From Dasyornis broadbenti (Eukaryota > Chordata > Aves > Passeriformes > Dasyornithidae): DNA of 64,000 bases. Positions within the stretch are counted from its first letter, which is position 1, and every line of letters starts with the position of its first letter. The stretch covers positions 124,307-188,306 of the forward strand of contig VZRN01005167.1 in the NCBI GenBank assembly GCA_013397935.1, written 5' to 3'. This document shows positions 1 through 14,100 of the stretch, in pieces. Made by a program: the position numbers and the translations under genes. The notes beneath the pieces are model-generated. The model was not told where the DNA came from and did no database searches. It was given only the letters and a program-made list of their open reading frames with translations.

Positions 1-3000
1 AGCCTTTGGAGCAGACAGTGCAAACTCTGCAGAAAGGGAAGGGAATGACTTGTAAAAGAGGCCTCTTACTGCTTTGTGTGGGCGTGGGTAGCACCTACTG
101 ACCAGAGCCCAGCCTGGGAGCAAACAAATAGGCTTTAGATCATCACCTTAAACTTATGTGTTAGAATAAGTGAGCTCAGCTAAAGAGGAAGGAGATCTCA
201 GACAACACAGGAGGTGGTGTGCGGCATGCTGACTACCCTCTATTTGCCACTAGCAGGGTTCCAACACTGGCTTTTTCTGCTCTTCTTGTCTAGTGGTCTC
301 CTGGGCTCTCCTTAGAACTAGCAATATTAATGACTAGTGTAGCCACCTGAGGGAGATTTCCTTGCTGAATTTCATGTACACGAAATTTATCCGGTTAAGA
401 TGAATGGTTTCTCAAGAGCTATATTCTGTGCTGAGCACTTCTTAAATACAGAAAGCTGTACACTTATCATGCACTGCCTAGCTAAAACCTCTGAAAGAAA
501 ATGAATCTTGAAAATGGAAATAAAAATATCTCCAGTGATTTAGAAAGTCTTGCTTGTCACTATTATTTCTACAGCTTACATATATTTCCTACATATTCAA
601 ACAGAGCAAACAAAAAAAGTACACTTATTTTTTAACACATTCATTGAAGCAGTCTAACATCCTTGAACTGGTGTGACTGAAGCTCAACAAATCTTTCCCC
701 TTCCACCATTGCCTTCATTCTCCATTCGGGTAAATTATGGAGAAGTTCACCCAGAGCAGTGCACATGTGTGTTGAAGAGTCTGTGCTGGTGTAGTAGTCA
801 GCTGTGATTGATCCCATCACCCAAACGTTGGTGAGTCACACCATCATTAGCAAAGGGGCTGTCACAAAAATGAGGCTGAGATATGAATTATGCTGGTAAT
901 AGACAGTTTTGACTTAATTTGGTTTCAAATGGTCTGCATTATATTAGGTGTGAACTAGATCTGTGTGCAATGAGGGTAAGACTTTGGTGACAGGATTTGG
1001 TAAATCCCGTCCATTTATGTTACTTCAAATATTTCTTCTCATATAAAATTAAGGACACACTATCCAGCCAGATAACTGCTTTTTTATAGGTAATCATGAA
1101 ACTTGGCTGTCTAAATATTTATGTAAAGAAAATGCCAGTAGTCAGATATGCATAACTGAAATAAATGAAAAATCAAATGAAGAGATGTTTTTCCAGACTA
1201 ATATTTATGAAAGCTAGGTATGCAAAACTTTAATGCTAAAGTAACATATCTCTGCTTCTGCTTTGGGAAAATACAATAGTAGGAAAATATGCTAAAGCAT
1301 GGGCAGTTTATGAGATGAGGTGCTCTTTAATTTTCTGTTCATTATAAATTCCTTAAAGAGACAGGGGAGTATTGCCATTTGTAACACCAAAACAATGTCA
1401 GAGCCCCTTGATAAATTTGGATCGAAAATTTTTCCTCAGTGCAGAAAAGTTCTCCCCTCCCCCTCCAACTTTGCTCCATTTATGTCTCTGAGAACTCCCA
1501 AGAGCTTTGCTTTGAGATACCTTGTTTGAGAAATGTCTAGTATTATGCAGTATATACTTTGTACCTTTGAAAATGCTATGTGGAAAAGATTAACCCATAC
1601 CCAAGCAAAGCACATTTTAACACCCCTCTTTAAGGCTTCAGCCATAGCAGCTGTGTGCTGCTCAGCTGCTACAGAACATGGCTTGTCCAAGCTCCCACCA
1701 GGAGTCTCTGAAAAAAGCTGTGAGCCAAGCTGCCCATCCCAGACCAACAACTTACACAGAGAAAAGACAACTAAAACATGAGACTTCACTAATGAAAAGT
1801 CCTTGCAGAGGACTTACACTTGAAAATGAATAACAAGAGGGAGCAGTGTCCATTGACTGTAACATTTGTTCTCAGTTTATTCTTTGACAAAGGTGAGTTT
1901 TGCAGGGCTCATTCTCATGGCTCTGAATTTCATGGAGATTTCTCCACACAAGATTCAAAGCAGTTTTAATATGCAAATGCATCAGCTTCCAGAAGCTTAG
2001 ATGAACGTATTACAAAGTCTAATCATGGTATTGCTGCTAGGTTTTCAGTCCCCAGATTATAACACTTTTGTCTGAGAATATGCTTAAATGGATAATGCTC
2101 AGTATATGAATTTATGAGTATTTGTTTTTCTGGTCTGTTCAATACCAATTCTGCACCATCATGAGTTAGACACTGAAGAAGAACAACAGGACTACCGTTT
2201 TCTTTGCTGATCTGCATTATTCTGACTATACAGCAAAAGAAATGAACAATGGGCATAGCTGTAACACAAACATGAGAATTTCCAGTAATATTCAATCAGG
2301 TATGAAAACTTAATGGTAACTGAACACCCAGCATTTTTGTACATACCAGACCTAGTTAAAATGTTGTGTGTATTTCATTGGTATGAATTTAGAAGTGAAC
2401 TTCACCAGAGTTCAAGGAATATTTGTACCCAAAGATGTGATCTAGGCACATTTGTAGCTAACAGCATTATTAAAAATTAATCTTTATAAATACATAATCA
2501 TATTTCTGTGTCAGGGCAACTTAAGTGGTTTCTGATCTCCTGCTGTTCTTCATAAAATGCTGCAATAATATGTTTTTTTCCTTTTCTCAAACAACCTTAC
2601 TATTGCTGTGCTGTGGATAACTATTGACTTATTATTGAAATAATACAGTTGGCAGGCAAGAGTTGTGAGATGTGTGCCTACACAGATGGGTAGACAGAAA
2701 GAGGTGGAGAGAACCATGTTTCATAGGTGAGAAGTGTTACATTTTTTTCCTTTTAAACAACAGTGGGTTTTGTCTTTCCAGTGCCAGTCTGTTTTGTTAC
2801 TTAGTGGTTATTTGCCTGTCCTGATGTAAGTGCTCTATATATCCCTCAAGCTGAAGAAGAAGCACGGATTCTATTGAGTATTTTTCTAATTTAAGTAGAA
2901 AATTGCAATTATTTTGCCAAATCCTCTAATTAGCAGATGGTATTACAGCCATTGTCGGTCAGATACTGTTCTCAGTACACCAGAGCAATCCCTTTATTCT

Positions 3001-4783
3001 CAAGCGGGTCATGGAGATGTAATCAATGACAGTATTTCCACTTTACTCTCCTGTAATTAACTGGAACAGAGTGGGGAAACCACACGACAAATGTAAGACC
3101 ACTGTTAAAATGTTTGAAACCCTGAAACTGTTTTTCTTGCATTGTGATAAAGCCAACTTAGAAAAAGTATTATGGATTTTTTTATGGAGCATCCAATTTG
3201 CCTATTCTCATCTTACATACATTTGCTTGAGGTTCAGGTACACCTGGAACATGGCTTTGATGAGAGGTGGCATATGTAAAGCTCTCCAAGAATCTCAAAA
3301 GCACTTCATTAACAGTAAAGTGATCTAATTAACTATACCTGCATTATAGACTTCTAAAAACTAATGCCACAAAACCACAACTACAGGTCTATTTTTAAAG
3401 ACCTGCTATTCTCAAACAGGAAGGCAGTTCAAATATTAATATTGCCAAAGGGTTGTTAGGTCCTTAAATCCTACCTCTGTGCTTAGTGGGGCAAAAGCAG
3501 ACTGTTATTTTGTTCCCCTGCCTTGGAATCACCAGAAACAGGTCCAGATAGCCACATCTTCATTACAAACAGAATCTCTTCAAACTGGCTCACTGCTGTA
3601 AGCAGCAGACAGTAGCCAGCAGAAGTGGGACAGTGGGACACACACATCAACAAGACATCTGAGGTGCACTAAAATAAGTTTATCAGGATTTACATTTCCC
3701 AGGAATCCACCATTTAATGTGAGTTTCTTTACTGTATCTGTAAAAAAGATTGGTGCCAGCAGCACTGAAAATGGTGCTTCACTGTTTTTTTATATTAACT
3801 CTTTTCAATTAATTTCTTCCATTTCCTCCATGATGCTCCACGTTTTGTAGTCTCCTTGAGCTTAACGCCCTGTGTGCAAGTCTGACAAGATATTCTGTCA
3901 GATCCAGTTTGTGCAGTTTCACCTGGCTAAATGTTCCCACCAAGGTCTGAAGTCACTCACAACCCAATTCATCTGCATTATCCTGGCACTTCACTCAGTA
4001 ATGCTAAAAAATGCCCAAGAGTGTCCCGAGCCCCTCTGAACACTGTGGTGTGAAGCAACATCCAGACATACAAAATACTAGGAAATGGGGTGAAAATTTT
4101 ACAGTTCTCCTAAGCTTTCTGGCCACTAAACATTTCAGTTTCAATTAAATCCAGTAGGAATTGTTCATCTGAAACTCTTGATGAGCTTTGACAATCCTAG
4201 AGAGGAGGAAAGAGCATATGCCTGTGTACATTAATGTACTGCTGAAGGAGACATGGTATACCTCCTGAATCTCATACTGAAATAAGAGGAGATGGAAGAA
4301 TTAGACACCTTCTTAGATTGGTCCAGACACTACACTTTTACTTTACATCTTAGTGGTACTATCACAGCTATATCACTAAGAGCCCTGAAAACCTAGTAAA
4401 ACCTTTTACTTTTAGAGACTTCTCAGTGTCTGTATTTTTGGGGAGTGGTAATCAAATAAGAAAAAAGAACCTAAATTACTTATGTCTCATTTCAAAGCTA
4501 GAAGAAGCTGAAAACAGAAACCTACTCTTTTTATGTGCTGCATTGCTTTTACTTCTGTTCAGGGTCATCCAATCCATAAATTCAATTCAAAAGTAACATA
4601 AAATATGCATATGTTTACATAACAAAGGCTAAAAATGTTCTACAAATGGCAAGAATGGGAATGACTTTAAAATTGTAGAGCAAAAGTAACAAATTAAAAT
4701 AAAACATGGATAGTAAGAACTAGAAAATATACCATTTTACACCTCTCCAACTTGTTCCAGCTTCCTGAGTTATGCAGTATCTT

Positions 4784-4830
4784 TTATTTATATATCTCTC
4801 TATATCTATCTCTCGACATCTATATATATT
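4784..4830. repeat. TA/TATC-rich simple sequence
   Basis: An imperfect mix of TATA, TCTC and TATC units (tatatctctctatatctatc, then ctatatatatatt). Confidence 0.75.
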
Positions 4831-7800
4831 GCCTTAAATAAGCTGCTCTGGAAGGTTCACTCCCTGAGTCATTATGTATTTCTTAATACACTTAATCTCA
4901 TAGAATAACTGCGCACAGCAATCCACACCTAGCACATGCTGCAAAAACAATCTGCATCTCTTCAGTACATAGATTTTGACCAGGTTTTTAAAACTAGAAA
5001 GAGGAAAGTAAGAATGAATGCATGTGAGCATGTGAAAATGTAAAATAATCACACCTAGTCATGCTTGTTTATCTTCCTGCCATCAGATTCAGCCTCTACC
5101 TTTGTTCCTCAGGTAGCATATTGTCTGCTTCATACTCTTTTTCTTCAAGCACTGAGCAGAGGTTCACTTCAAATTAGGAATCAGCTTGAAAATTAAAAGA
5201 CCTGTACCTGCACAGAATAAAATGGACTGGTAGAAAAATGCACTTAAGGGCAAAATTTATGCTTTTCTTTACAATGCCAGTATTACCCAACCTGATGGAT
5301 TTAATAGGAAATACCTAGACATAACTGCAAGGAAAATTTGACCTGAAATATCTGAAATAGAGTTGTAAAGCAAAGTACAGCTTGATCTTATGTAAGGAAA
5401 AGTCAATTGTTATTTGCTGCTTTGTGTTATCCAAGTGACATTGGTGCTAACTACTAAAAAAAATGGGAAAGATCACCCTACAAAATAAAATGAAGAGGAA
5501 TCTTAGCCCAGCACTGCTCTGTGGCTAGCATGACTTTAAGGCAATCTGTGCATTGTTTATCCTCTCCTTGCCTGCCCACTGGGCTGCAGGACAGAAGACA
5601 AGCTGAGAAAATACTGTGAGCCAAGGAGCTGGGCTAGATGCCTGCCTGAGATACCCAAAGGCAAGCTGAGCTTTGGATGAGGCCCTGCTGATTGTCTCTT
5701 ACAGTTTCTCTGTGGGAGCTTTTCTCTGGGCAGATCCGGGACTTCCGTAGGCATTTTACCTGATGTAAAAGGGCTGAAACGGGAGTGATGAGTCACACCA
5801 CACCTCTTGTGCATGCCCTGTTCCTACCATGGGTGAGGTCTTCTGCTGTCAATTCCTGCAGTGAACATGATGCTGTCAACATCTGTCTGGGACATCTCTG
5901 GCAGGAAGAACTGGAGCCTCAACTTGTATTGAGGAAGCTGCTATCTGACTTTAGGATTCTCCCATGATATGGAACATGGAAAAATGAAATAAAATTCTCC
6001 AGGGGTACACTCTGAGCAATCTCAAAGCAGACAGTATTAAAAGGATGGAAAACAGCCCAGGCTTTAGTAAAATGCAGCGTTCCACTGGCTGCAGAAGATA
6101 TACCACGACACAAAAATGATCACAGACAGTTGGCAAGATGAGACAGGTCAGTGTGCTCATGTTAGCTCAGGGTTGATTCCAATTTTTAAAAATCTTATCA
6201 ATTTCCTAGCATAATATTTAGTGAAATTTAATTAAAGTGGTGTTTGGATTTAAGTATTTCACCATAATATCAGTTATCCACTCAGTACAACATCATCACA
6301 GACATACTGATTGTGGTTTGCACAGCACTTGCTGCTTCTCCACAGAGGGCTGATTGGTCCCATGATGATCATGCTCCTCCTGATTTCCAGCTGTTACATT
6401 TCATTAAGAGACAGCTAAAATTGCCTCAGTGGTTTTCTCATATTACTTTTCCACATAAGCAGTTGGTTTGATTACCATGGGGATGTCAAGGAGTCAGGAA
6501 CAGGATGAGAGGGTGGCTTGTGAGTCTCTTCCTACACAGAGACAGTCCCACTTCAAAAGACTTTGGGAAACACCCATGTGAGCAACTCGCAAATGAAAAT
6601 GTCTAAAGATCTCCTGGAGACTAATGGGACCAATGCATTTACATTATTCAAGCAAAATTAAACAGAAAAAATTAAGTAAACAATGAGCCAGAAATCAGCA
6701 TTATGTAAACAATCTCCTATTTGTTATTCATCAACGTAATTTTGTTCCACAGTTCTCTAATAAATGTGTGTGCATTTTATGTGTTACTCTTTCCTTGAGA
6801 GCATTACTTAAAATAGTCTTCTCATTAACAAGAGTGCCTTAGATACACAGCAGAAAGCCTCCTACAGAAAGCCTTTACTTCATTTTTACAGAGGGTCAGG
6901 CCTGCTGTCACAGAAGGCAATGAGATTTTACAACTGAGTTTAACAGACAAAAAGATGCCCTATATCATCCATCTGCTGCAGGCAGGCAATGTAGTGAGCT
7001 CCAGCATGTGTATAGATTCCAGGGGAAAAAAGTAGGGCATAAGCATATATACATAAAGGTTTTACAGAAATAGCAGGTGTTAGATGAATAGGGAGACCCT
7101 ACCCTACTTGCTGCAAATCAACTATAATATGGATTTAGGGCTCCTAAGTATTAGCCCTCTTTTCATCCAGCTTCACTGCAGCACAAGAGGCATCATTAGA
7201 CCAGCAGCAGAAGTACTTTGCTTAGTCCATACTTTGCCACATGTGCTTGAAAAGGCTATTGCTTTGCTCATCTTAACCTACAGGGAGTTTCAGACCAAGG
7301 ACACATGCCAATTTATTCATAATATGCATACTGGTACCATGTTTGCTCTGACACTGGCTAAGAGAGAGCTCTGCTCTTCTGGAGATACTGCTGGCTTTAG
7401 TAGATAGCACAATCCTCAAAGCCACTCTTCTGTTTCTCTCATTTATCTGTGCAGTGAACTATGATTTGGCCTATTTTCAATTAGCACAGAAGGGGAGCGT
7501 CTCAGCTCTCTTCCCCTGTGGCTTTTCCATCCTGTGTACTTGCAATGTTCACTTTTATAGCCTTTCCTTCTAGAGATGCAGGAAGGAAAACAGACCAATA
7601 TAACTCATATTGCAGTGTGGGGCAACAAGGGTGCTCCAATATACATGGTATTTCTTGGATGAAATTATGTTGCCAAGACAACAGATATCACACATAAAAG
7701 CCACTCTCCCTCAGGGCACATAATTCCACAGATATTCTGAAGATCCTGGTCAAATACAAGTTCTTTCTCTTAGTGGTCATTTTGATGATGAGGACACTAG

Positions 7801-10800
7801 AAGAAAGATGTCATGACTATGCTGAAGAGTTCACAGCCAGCTCAATTCAATAAATGGACCAGTGCCAGAAGACAAATAAATTGTAAAACATTTATGTCTT
7901 CACTGGCAACAGGGGCTCCAGTACTCTAGAAACCAATGTTCAGGTGTCAGCACATGGGATCGCCAATGCGATGCTGTTAATAGTTCCTGACTGATGGGAG
8001 GCAGTGGCCGGGGCGGCCTGGCTCATGACCTTCTACAAGAGCAGCTCAGCTAACTCCCTCTCAACAGATGCAAGAATACTAAATAAAATGCCCTGACCAA
8101 AATGTGAATTAGCATTAATTTTGTTAATTCAGTGGCACCAATTCAAGCCTCAGCTGCCTGCATTCAGAGGGTGGGACATTACGAATGACACAGCTGAGGC
8201 TTGGCTTGATCTAAGTGCAGTCACTCAAATGAGGGCAGCTGAGTTACGCCAGTCTCACAACCCTTGCAGTGAAATCAGAAAATGGACTAATCTGCTAGAC
8301 TAACAAATGGGGGGATTTTGATTGGTTTTGTCAGCTTCTTGCGGTGCATTTTAGCCTGCAGGAATGTTGTCTGCACATTAATGCCAGAAATACCACAGCG
8401 TCACTGGCCTCTCATTTCAGCACAATGCCTTTGCAGATTCAGATGCAAAAAATCAACATCAATATTTAGAGGTAGCCATTCCAAACTGAAGCTTTCTGGG
8501 GCGTAAACATCACATCTAAATAAAAGATAGTGCATAGACTTGCTTACTAGCAGGGATGAGTACGTGTGCCAGAGCTCCTGCATTGCTGCTGCCAGCATGA
8601 GAGAGTTCTGTGTTATGGAGATCAACAATGGATGCCTGACTGTATGGTCAGTTCAGATCCACCACTAATTAAGAATACCTGCCGCAGATTTCATTCTTTT
8701 AGTTTATAAACAAATACACATGGATTTTCTGTAATAATCTTCCCACGACAGTTTTGCATTTGTCTGCCTGCAGGGGAGCCTCTCAATCTCTCTCTGGGGT
8801 CTGATCCACACCCCGCAAATGCGCCCTTCACACCCTGGCTCTTTTCAAAGCAAATCAAAGCATGGGGACACACAAGGATTCTCCACCGATCGTAAAATCC
8901 CAAATTATTTCCATAAACAATTTCTCAGAAGTTCCTTATTCTAATGCTTGTCTTCCTTACATAAGTACATTTGATGAGAGATATTGCAGATATTTTGGAG
9001 TTAAGACTGAGGTTGTAAAAGGACACCATGTATGCTCCTAGTCTTCTAAACTCATTGTCCAGCCTAAAACTAGAAAAGCCAAAGTATCCTTTTTCAGAGT
9101 AGCCAGATATTGTCTTGTTTTCTGCCATCCCTTCCTGCATATTTTTAGCAGTAGCAGTGGCTCTCTTGTCTATCTGCCTTCATTGACAATTCCACTACGT
9201 CTGTCGAACTTCGGCAAACTTTGGTGTAAGGACAAAAGATCATAAATTTGTAATGTTTCTGAAGTTCTGGAAGGCTGCTTAGGGAAACTCGATCCAAATA
9301 GCCATTCCTAGGCTTGTGATCAGACAGCAAAAGAGTCAGGAAGGAGCAAACCATACAAAATTGTGTTCCATAAATTTTCTTCCTCGTGGAATTATTGAGT
9401 TGGTTTTTTTCCACAACTAGAATCCTTCAGATTGGGGACTGAAATGATGTACAAGACGCCGCTAGCAGGTGAGAAAAAATGCTACCACTCAGGCATATGC
9501 AAACTGTAACCCAAATGTCATCTGAATATTTCACTCACAGCCAACTACATCTCTTTTTTTAACTGATGTTAAATCTACCTGTAGCACATTTTCTCATTAG
9601 ATATGAAACTGGGAGGAATGCTACTATGGCTACTCAATACTTGATCCTATGCCCACAAAAACCAGAGAGAACCAAATGATCATTTTTATGGGGCTTTTGA
9701 TAAGGCCCATAAAGCACAGAGGCTATTAGAGGTACATGTACAGTTTTGAAAATGTAAGTGCCAGCACAGAAGTGTAAATGCAGTATTGATTCTTGATGAT
9801 AGTGATAGAAATTCATGGGCTCCAAAGTGTCTTGAGGCAGAACTTAACTATAAAAGGTTGCAAGGGTGCTTTTTGAATTTATGTGCACACCCTGGAAACA
9901 TTCTGCCTGCAGATATTTTTTATTACTGCAAAGAGCTGAGTACCCTCTGAGTCCCACAGTTGTCTTTTGGGAACAGAGCACCTCAGAAAGGAGATTGTGC
10001 AGCTGGCAGAAGCCTTCCTGGCCAGTCCATATGAGCAAAGGCTTTTGGTATTCAGCAACTACCAGCTAGGCACCCTGCACTCAGTGAGGACAGGGGCAGA
10101 ATTCGTCAGCTTCAGCAGGAAGAAAATCAAACTCATTGCCAACCATTTTCAGCACAAATATATGACACTGCCTTCAGGCAGAAGCATATCTGGGCATTCT
10201 TTGGTCCTTCCTCGGAGTACGGCTTATCTGTGCACATTCGGCTGTCAGACCCCTGCTACTTTTAACTAAGGGATTAATGAAGAGCACATGGAGACCAAGA
10301 GCTTCCTGCAAAACATAGGGAGGCGAGCAACTGGTGTTTTCAGATTCAAGTGGTAGCTAGTGGCAATCAAATTCCCAAATAACTTTTCTTTTAGACTAGG
10401 CAAACAACGCTGTTGCTTAAATTGAAAAAGTATGATTCACCACAGCAAAAGTAAGACTTTTACTGCCTGTTTTGATAAACAGAATTGTTTGGGATTGCCT
10501 GATAAACTTGGAGAGATACGAATAGAACTCCAAGGATATAAAGGACCAATAGTGTTAATTACCAAATTAAAACCTTTCAAAGAGGCACTAAGGTCTGTCC
10601 TTCAAAAATCTACATGCACATATTCATCGGCAAAATAAGAGACTGAGATACCCCATTTTTCAGCTTAGGAACATATACCTGCTATTCCAGCAAGAAAAGG
10701 AAGAGAGAGTGATACTCAGCATCATGGATCTATCCATGATCTATCCATCTATCTAAACGTGTGGGATATCCTGTAGATAATAAGCAATTCAGATGCAGTT

Positions 10801-11150
10801 AACAACATATAGTGATATGTTTTCAGCCTACACAAACAAATAGTAACCCAAAATAAGTCTGATTTTTAACTACTTCTTTATACAGATGTCATACTATGGA
10901 ACAGAAACATTCATCTGAACGTGTATCAATAAAATAAAGTATTAATATTCATAAAATCTGTATGTTTCTTTCAATAGTGATTTTAACTTGTAAAAGGAAT
11001 GAGTAGATTTCCCCTATGCTTTTGGTTTCCAAGATTTTCTTCTAGGATTTTAAAAAATCCTTTCTATTACTAGAATACAAGAATCTCTCTGAATTACTTG
11101 ACTTGGTGAGCTGCACATCTGAAGAAACCCTACACATGGAAAGATTGACC

Positions 11151-11168
11151 AAAAAAAAAAAAAAAAAA
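11151..11168 (+). repeat. Poly(A) run
   Basis: Eighteen consecutive A. I saw no retrocopy body upstream of it that would explain it as an mRNA tail. Confidence 0.9.
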
Positions 11169-14100
11169 GGGAGACCTGGTTAAATTGCAATTAAGTCCTG
11201 CAATACTTAAGAGTCCAATATCTATAGGTATTATTTGCAAGAAGACTGGGATGTGTTAGCAGCAGAATTTGGAAGAGAACACAACAGCTTTCTCTCTTCA
11301 TTAAATGTTCTACTCACCACCTTGGACTTCCTTTGCCCAGTCTCTCAGGCAGTCCAAGTAGCCAGATGCAGCTTTCACCAGATAGAGTTTCTAGAACCCA
11401 TCTCTTGTGGCAGCTCAGGTAGTTATCTCATCTGCTGTTTCCTGCACATTAGCTCCTGTGTCTACTTACATGGGTGCTCAGGAAAAGCAATCTGAATTGG
11501 TAATTCAAGGAGGCTCACCAATGCCACATTAAACACTTATGTGGACACTTTAATTCAGAACTGAATTTGCCTTAATGAATTAAAATCAATGAGTTTATGA
11601 ACTACATAAACATCCACCCAAGGGTTTATGATGTTATAACTAATCTGTTTCACATTTATGGTTTAAATTATTCAAGTTACAATGTACAAACAAGCCCTAT
11701 AATAAACAAGACTTAGACCAAGATTTCTGTGAAATGTTCTTCATCAAGCTATCTTTGATTTCCAATTCATCATCTGTGTTTTCCTATTAAACAGGGCAAT
11801 TGTACACAGGAAAATTCAGTTCCTTTTTCTAGCAACTATTTATTATTCCTCAACATACTAGCCCCAGCATCCCTGGAAAGAGCTCATGAAGCTAATGGTT
11901 TTGTCTGGGTGATTGCCATCCGTGTTTCAGATCCCCGCAGACCCGGAATTCCCATCTCTGCTGCCAATACCCTATACATCTAACTGTATGTGTCTTTTTA
12001 ATGCAGTTCACAGACACGGAAATAAAAGGCCACTACCGTGATTAAAAAATCCTATCAGCTTAGACCCATTGGGCTGCATGCTCACATGACCATACAAATC
12101 CATTTCCCAATCACAACACGGGTCAAATGTCACAGCAGGACTCACTCGAGGTACTGCCATGCTGGCCTCGGGGACTCCTGCTTCATTTCCCCACTGCGGG
12201 AAATACCGAGTGAGAGCAAAACAGTATTCTAGGAATAAAACTTCCTCAACAGCACTTCTCAGTGAAAGCATCATTGTGAAGACAAATTTCCTCATGGCTT
12301 CATGTCCCTGTGAAACGCTGTGATTTTCTCCTGTGCCTTTATAGAGGCAGTGAAAACCCAAAGAACAAAAGCCAACGGTCTGAGAAACACTAATTAATAC
12401 CCGTGCTTCACATGCAATCTAAAAATAAAAAGCAGCTTCAACACATTTTGCTGTTAAATGAAATCATTCTAAAATAACCTGTAAGGACCCAGTCTGACAA
12501 AGATGTTCCATTGATGAGTCAGGGCAATAGAAGCTGAGGATATATGACAATTTTTTACACAAGAATAAGCTTCTTCCAAACACACATTCTCACTCCCTAC
12601 AGCTAGATATTCCATTATTGCTGATTTGTTGCTGAAACACTTAAAACATTTCCAATGGACACTGTTCTCTGATTCATATACCATAAAGAAGCTTATGCTA
12701 TTAACAGCATCTATTCAATCATCAGAATTTGTACCTTTCCTAATGGATTAATTGTATTATATTATTTTAACATGAATACACTCTTGTAGAATTATGTCGC
12801 AGCATTACAGTTTGGGTGGCCTCATATAATCTTCACACAGCAGCTGGAAATGTAATTAGCATAAAAACAAAATAGCCTCATTAAACATCTCTTTCCTGTA
12901 AGAAGGGACACATTTAGAGGCCTCGTTTCACACGTTCCATTACAGCTGGCATGGGGCTAGAACAATCCCCAAACGCATTTTTCAGTCCAGCTAAGCAAAG
13001 CCCACATCTTAAACGCTGGAAATGTTCTGCAGCAGATCTCAGGAAGACACAGTGATACTGTTCTGTAGTGGAATACATGCGCCTGGGGGAGTGATTGTAT
13101 CCCCCATTTCTGAACTAGGAGCTTCCAGTTGCCAATTCAAGTATAAAAATAGACAATTGCTTTTACTGCCTTCCTTGTACAAATCAGATCTGCAACTTCC
13201 GAATGCATTTCCATTCTTTTAATCTCCTTAAAATGACAAATCTGAAACCGCTGATAATTGAAAATACCAGCAATAAAGAGGCAAACATCACCCATCACTT
13301 TCCCTTGCTATGAAGTGTCTTCTGCCACCCTAAGCTTTGGGCTGTTTATCTAATTGCGAGGCTAAAAATGACCACTGGCTTTAAAAATCTCTATGAATCC
13401 TTGGTTCCACAGCAGTAAGCAGATACAAAAGATAGTTTTGCTCCCTGTACAGAATGGCAAAAGATGAAAATTTTTAAAAGTTATCTACAGTTTTGAATGA
13501 ATTCTGGTACATTTTTCTCGCCGATCTCTCAAAAGACATTAAGAAAACGTCAGTGTATACAAGGAGAAGTTATATGCAATCCTAGAATATTTTTTTTTCA
13601 CTTTCAAAATTCAGAATACATCAAGTGTGCAGTTTTGGATCAATGCAAAAAATAAAACTGAGAATGGATTTTAATTTTTATTCAGTCCTTGAATGCAAGC
13701 AGTGTAATACTTCAACAGACCTAAAATACAAATGCTTTCCTGTCTAGCAGGCCATTTTATATTTGAAATTCAGATTTTTAACTATATTAAATAATATCTA
13801 GTTCAAATTTCACACAGAAATATAAATTTGCATAAAAACTCTTCTAAGATTCATCTAGAAAACACTGAAATATAATAAGCTTATTTTTTGGATCTTCCTT
13901 CATGTAAAAATATTTGCGTCATTCAATGTGCATTCAGGAACAGCCCAAGCTCCTGCAACATGCTGCTTTTCTTCAGAGAATGACATTTTGTGCTTTCCTC
14001 AAAAAATCACAAAACAGTGAACATAGCAGCCGTTTCTAACTCTGAAAAGTGGGTGTACTGCTGGTTTTTAACAAAACTGGAGCTCTTTTTTTTCAAATTT

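Noticed and set aside
13351..13385. gctaaaaatgacc resembling a MEF2 site, of interest because MEF2 regulates PHACTR1 in mammals
   Set aside because: It deviates from the MEF2 core at the end, and single AT-rich motifs are common in intron.
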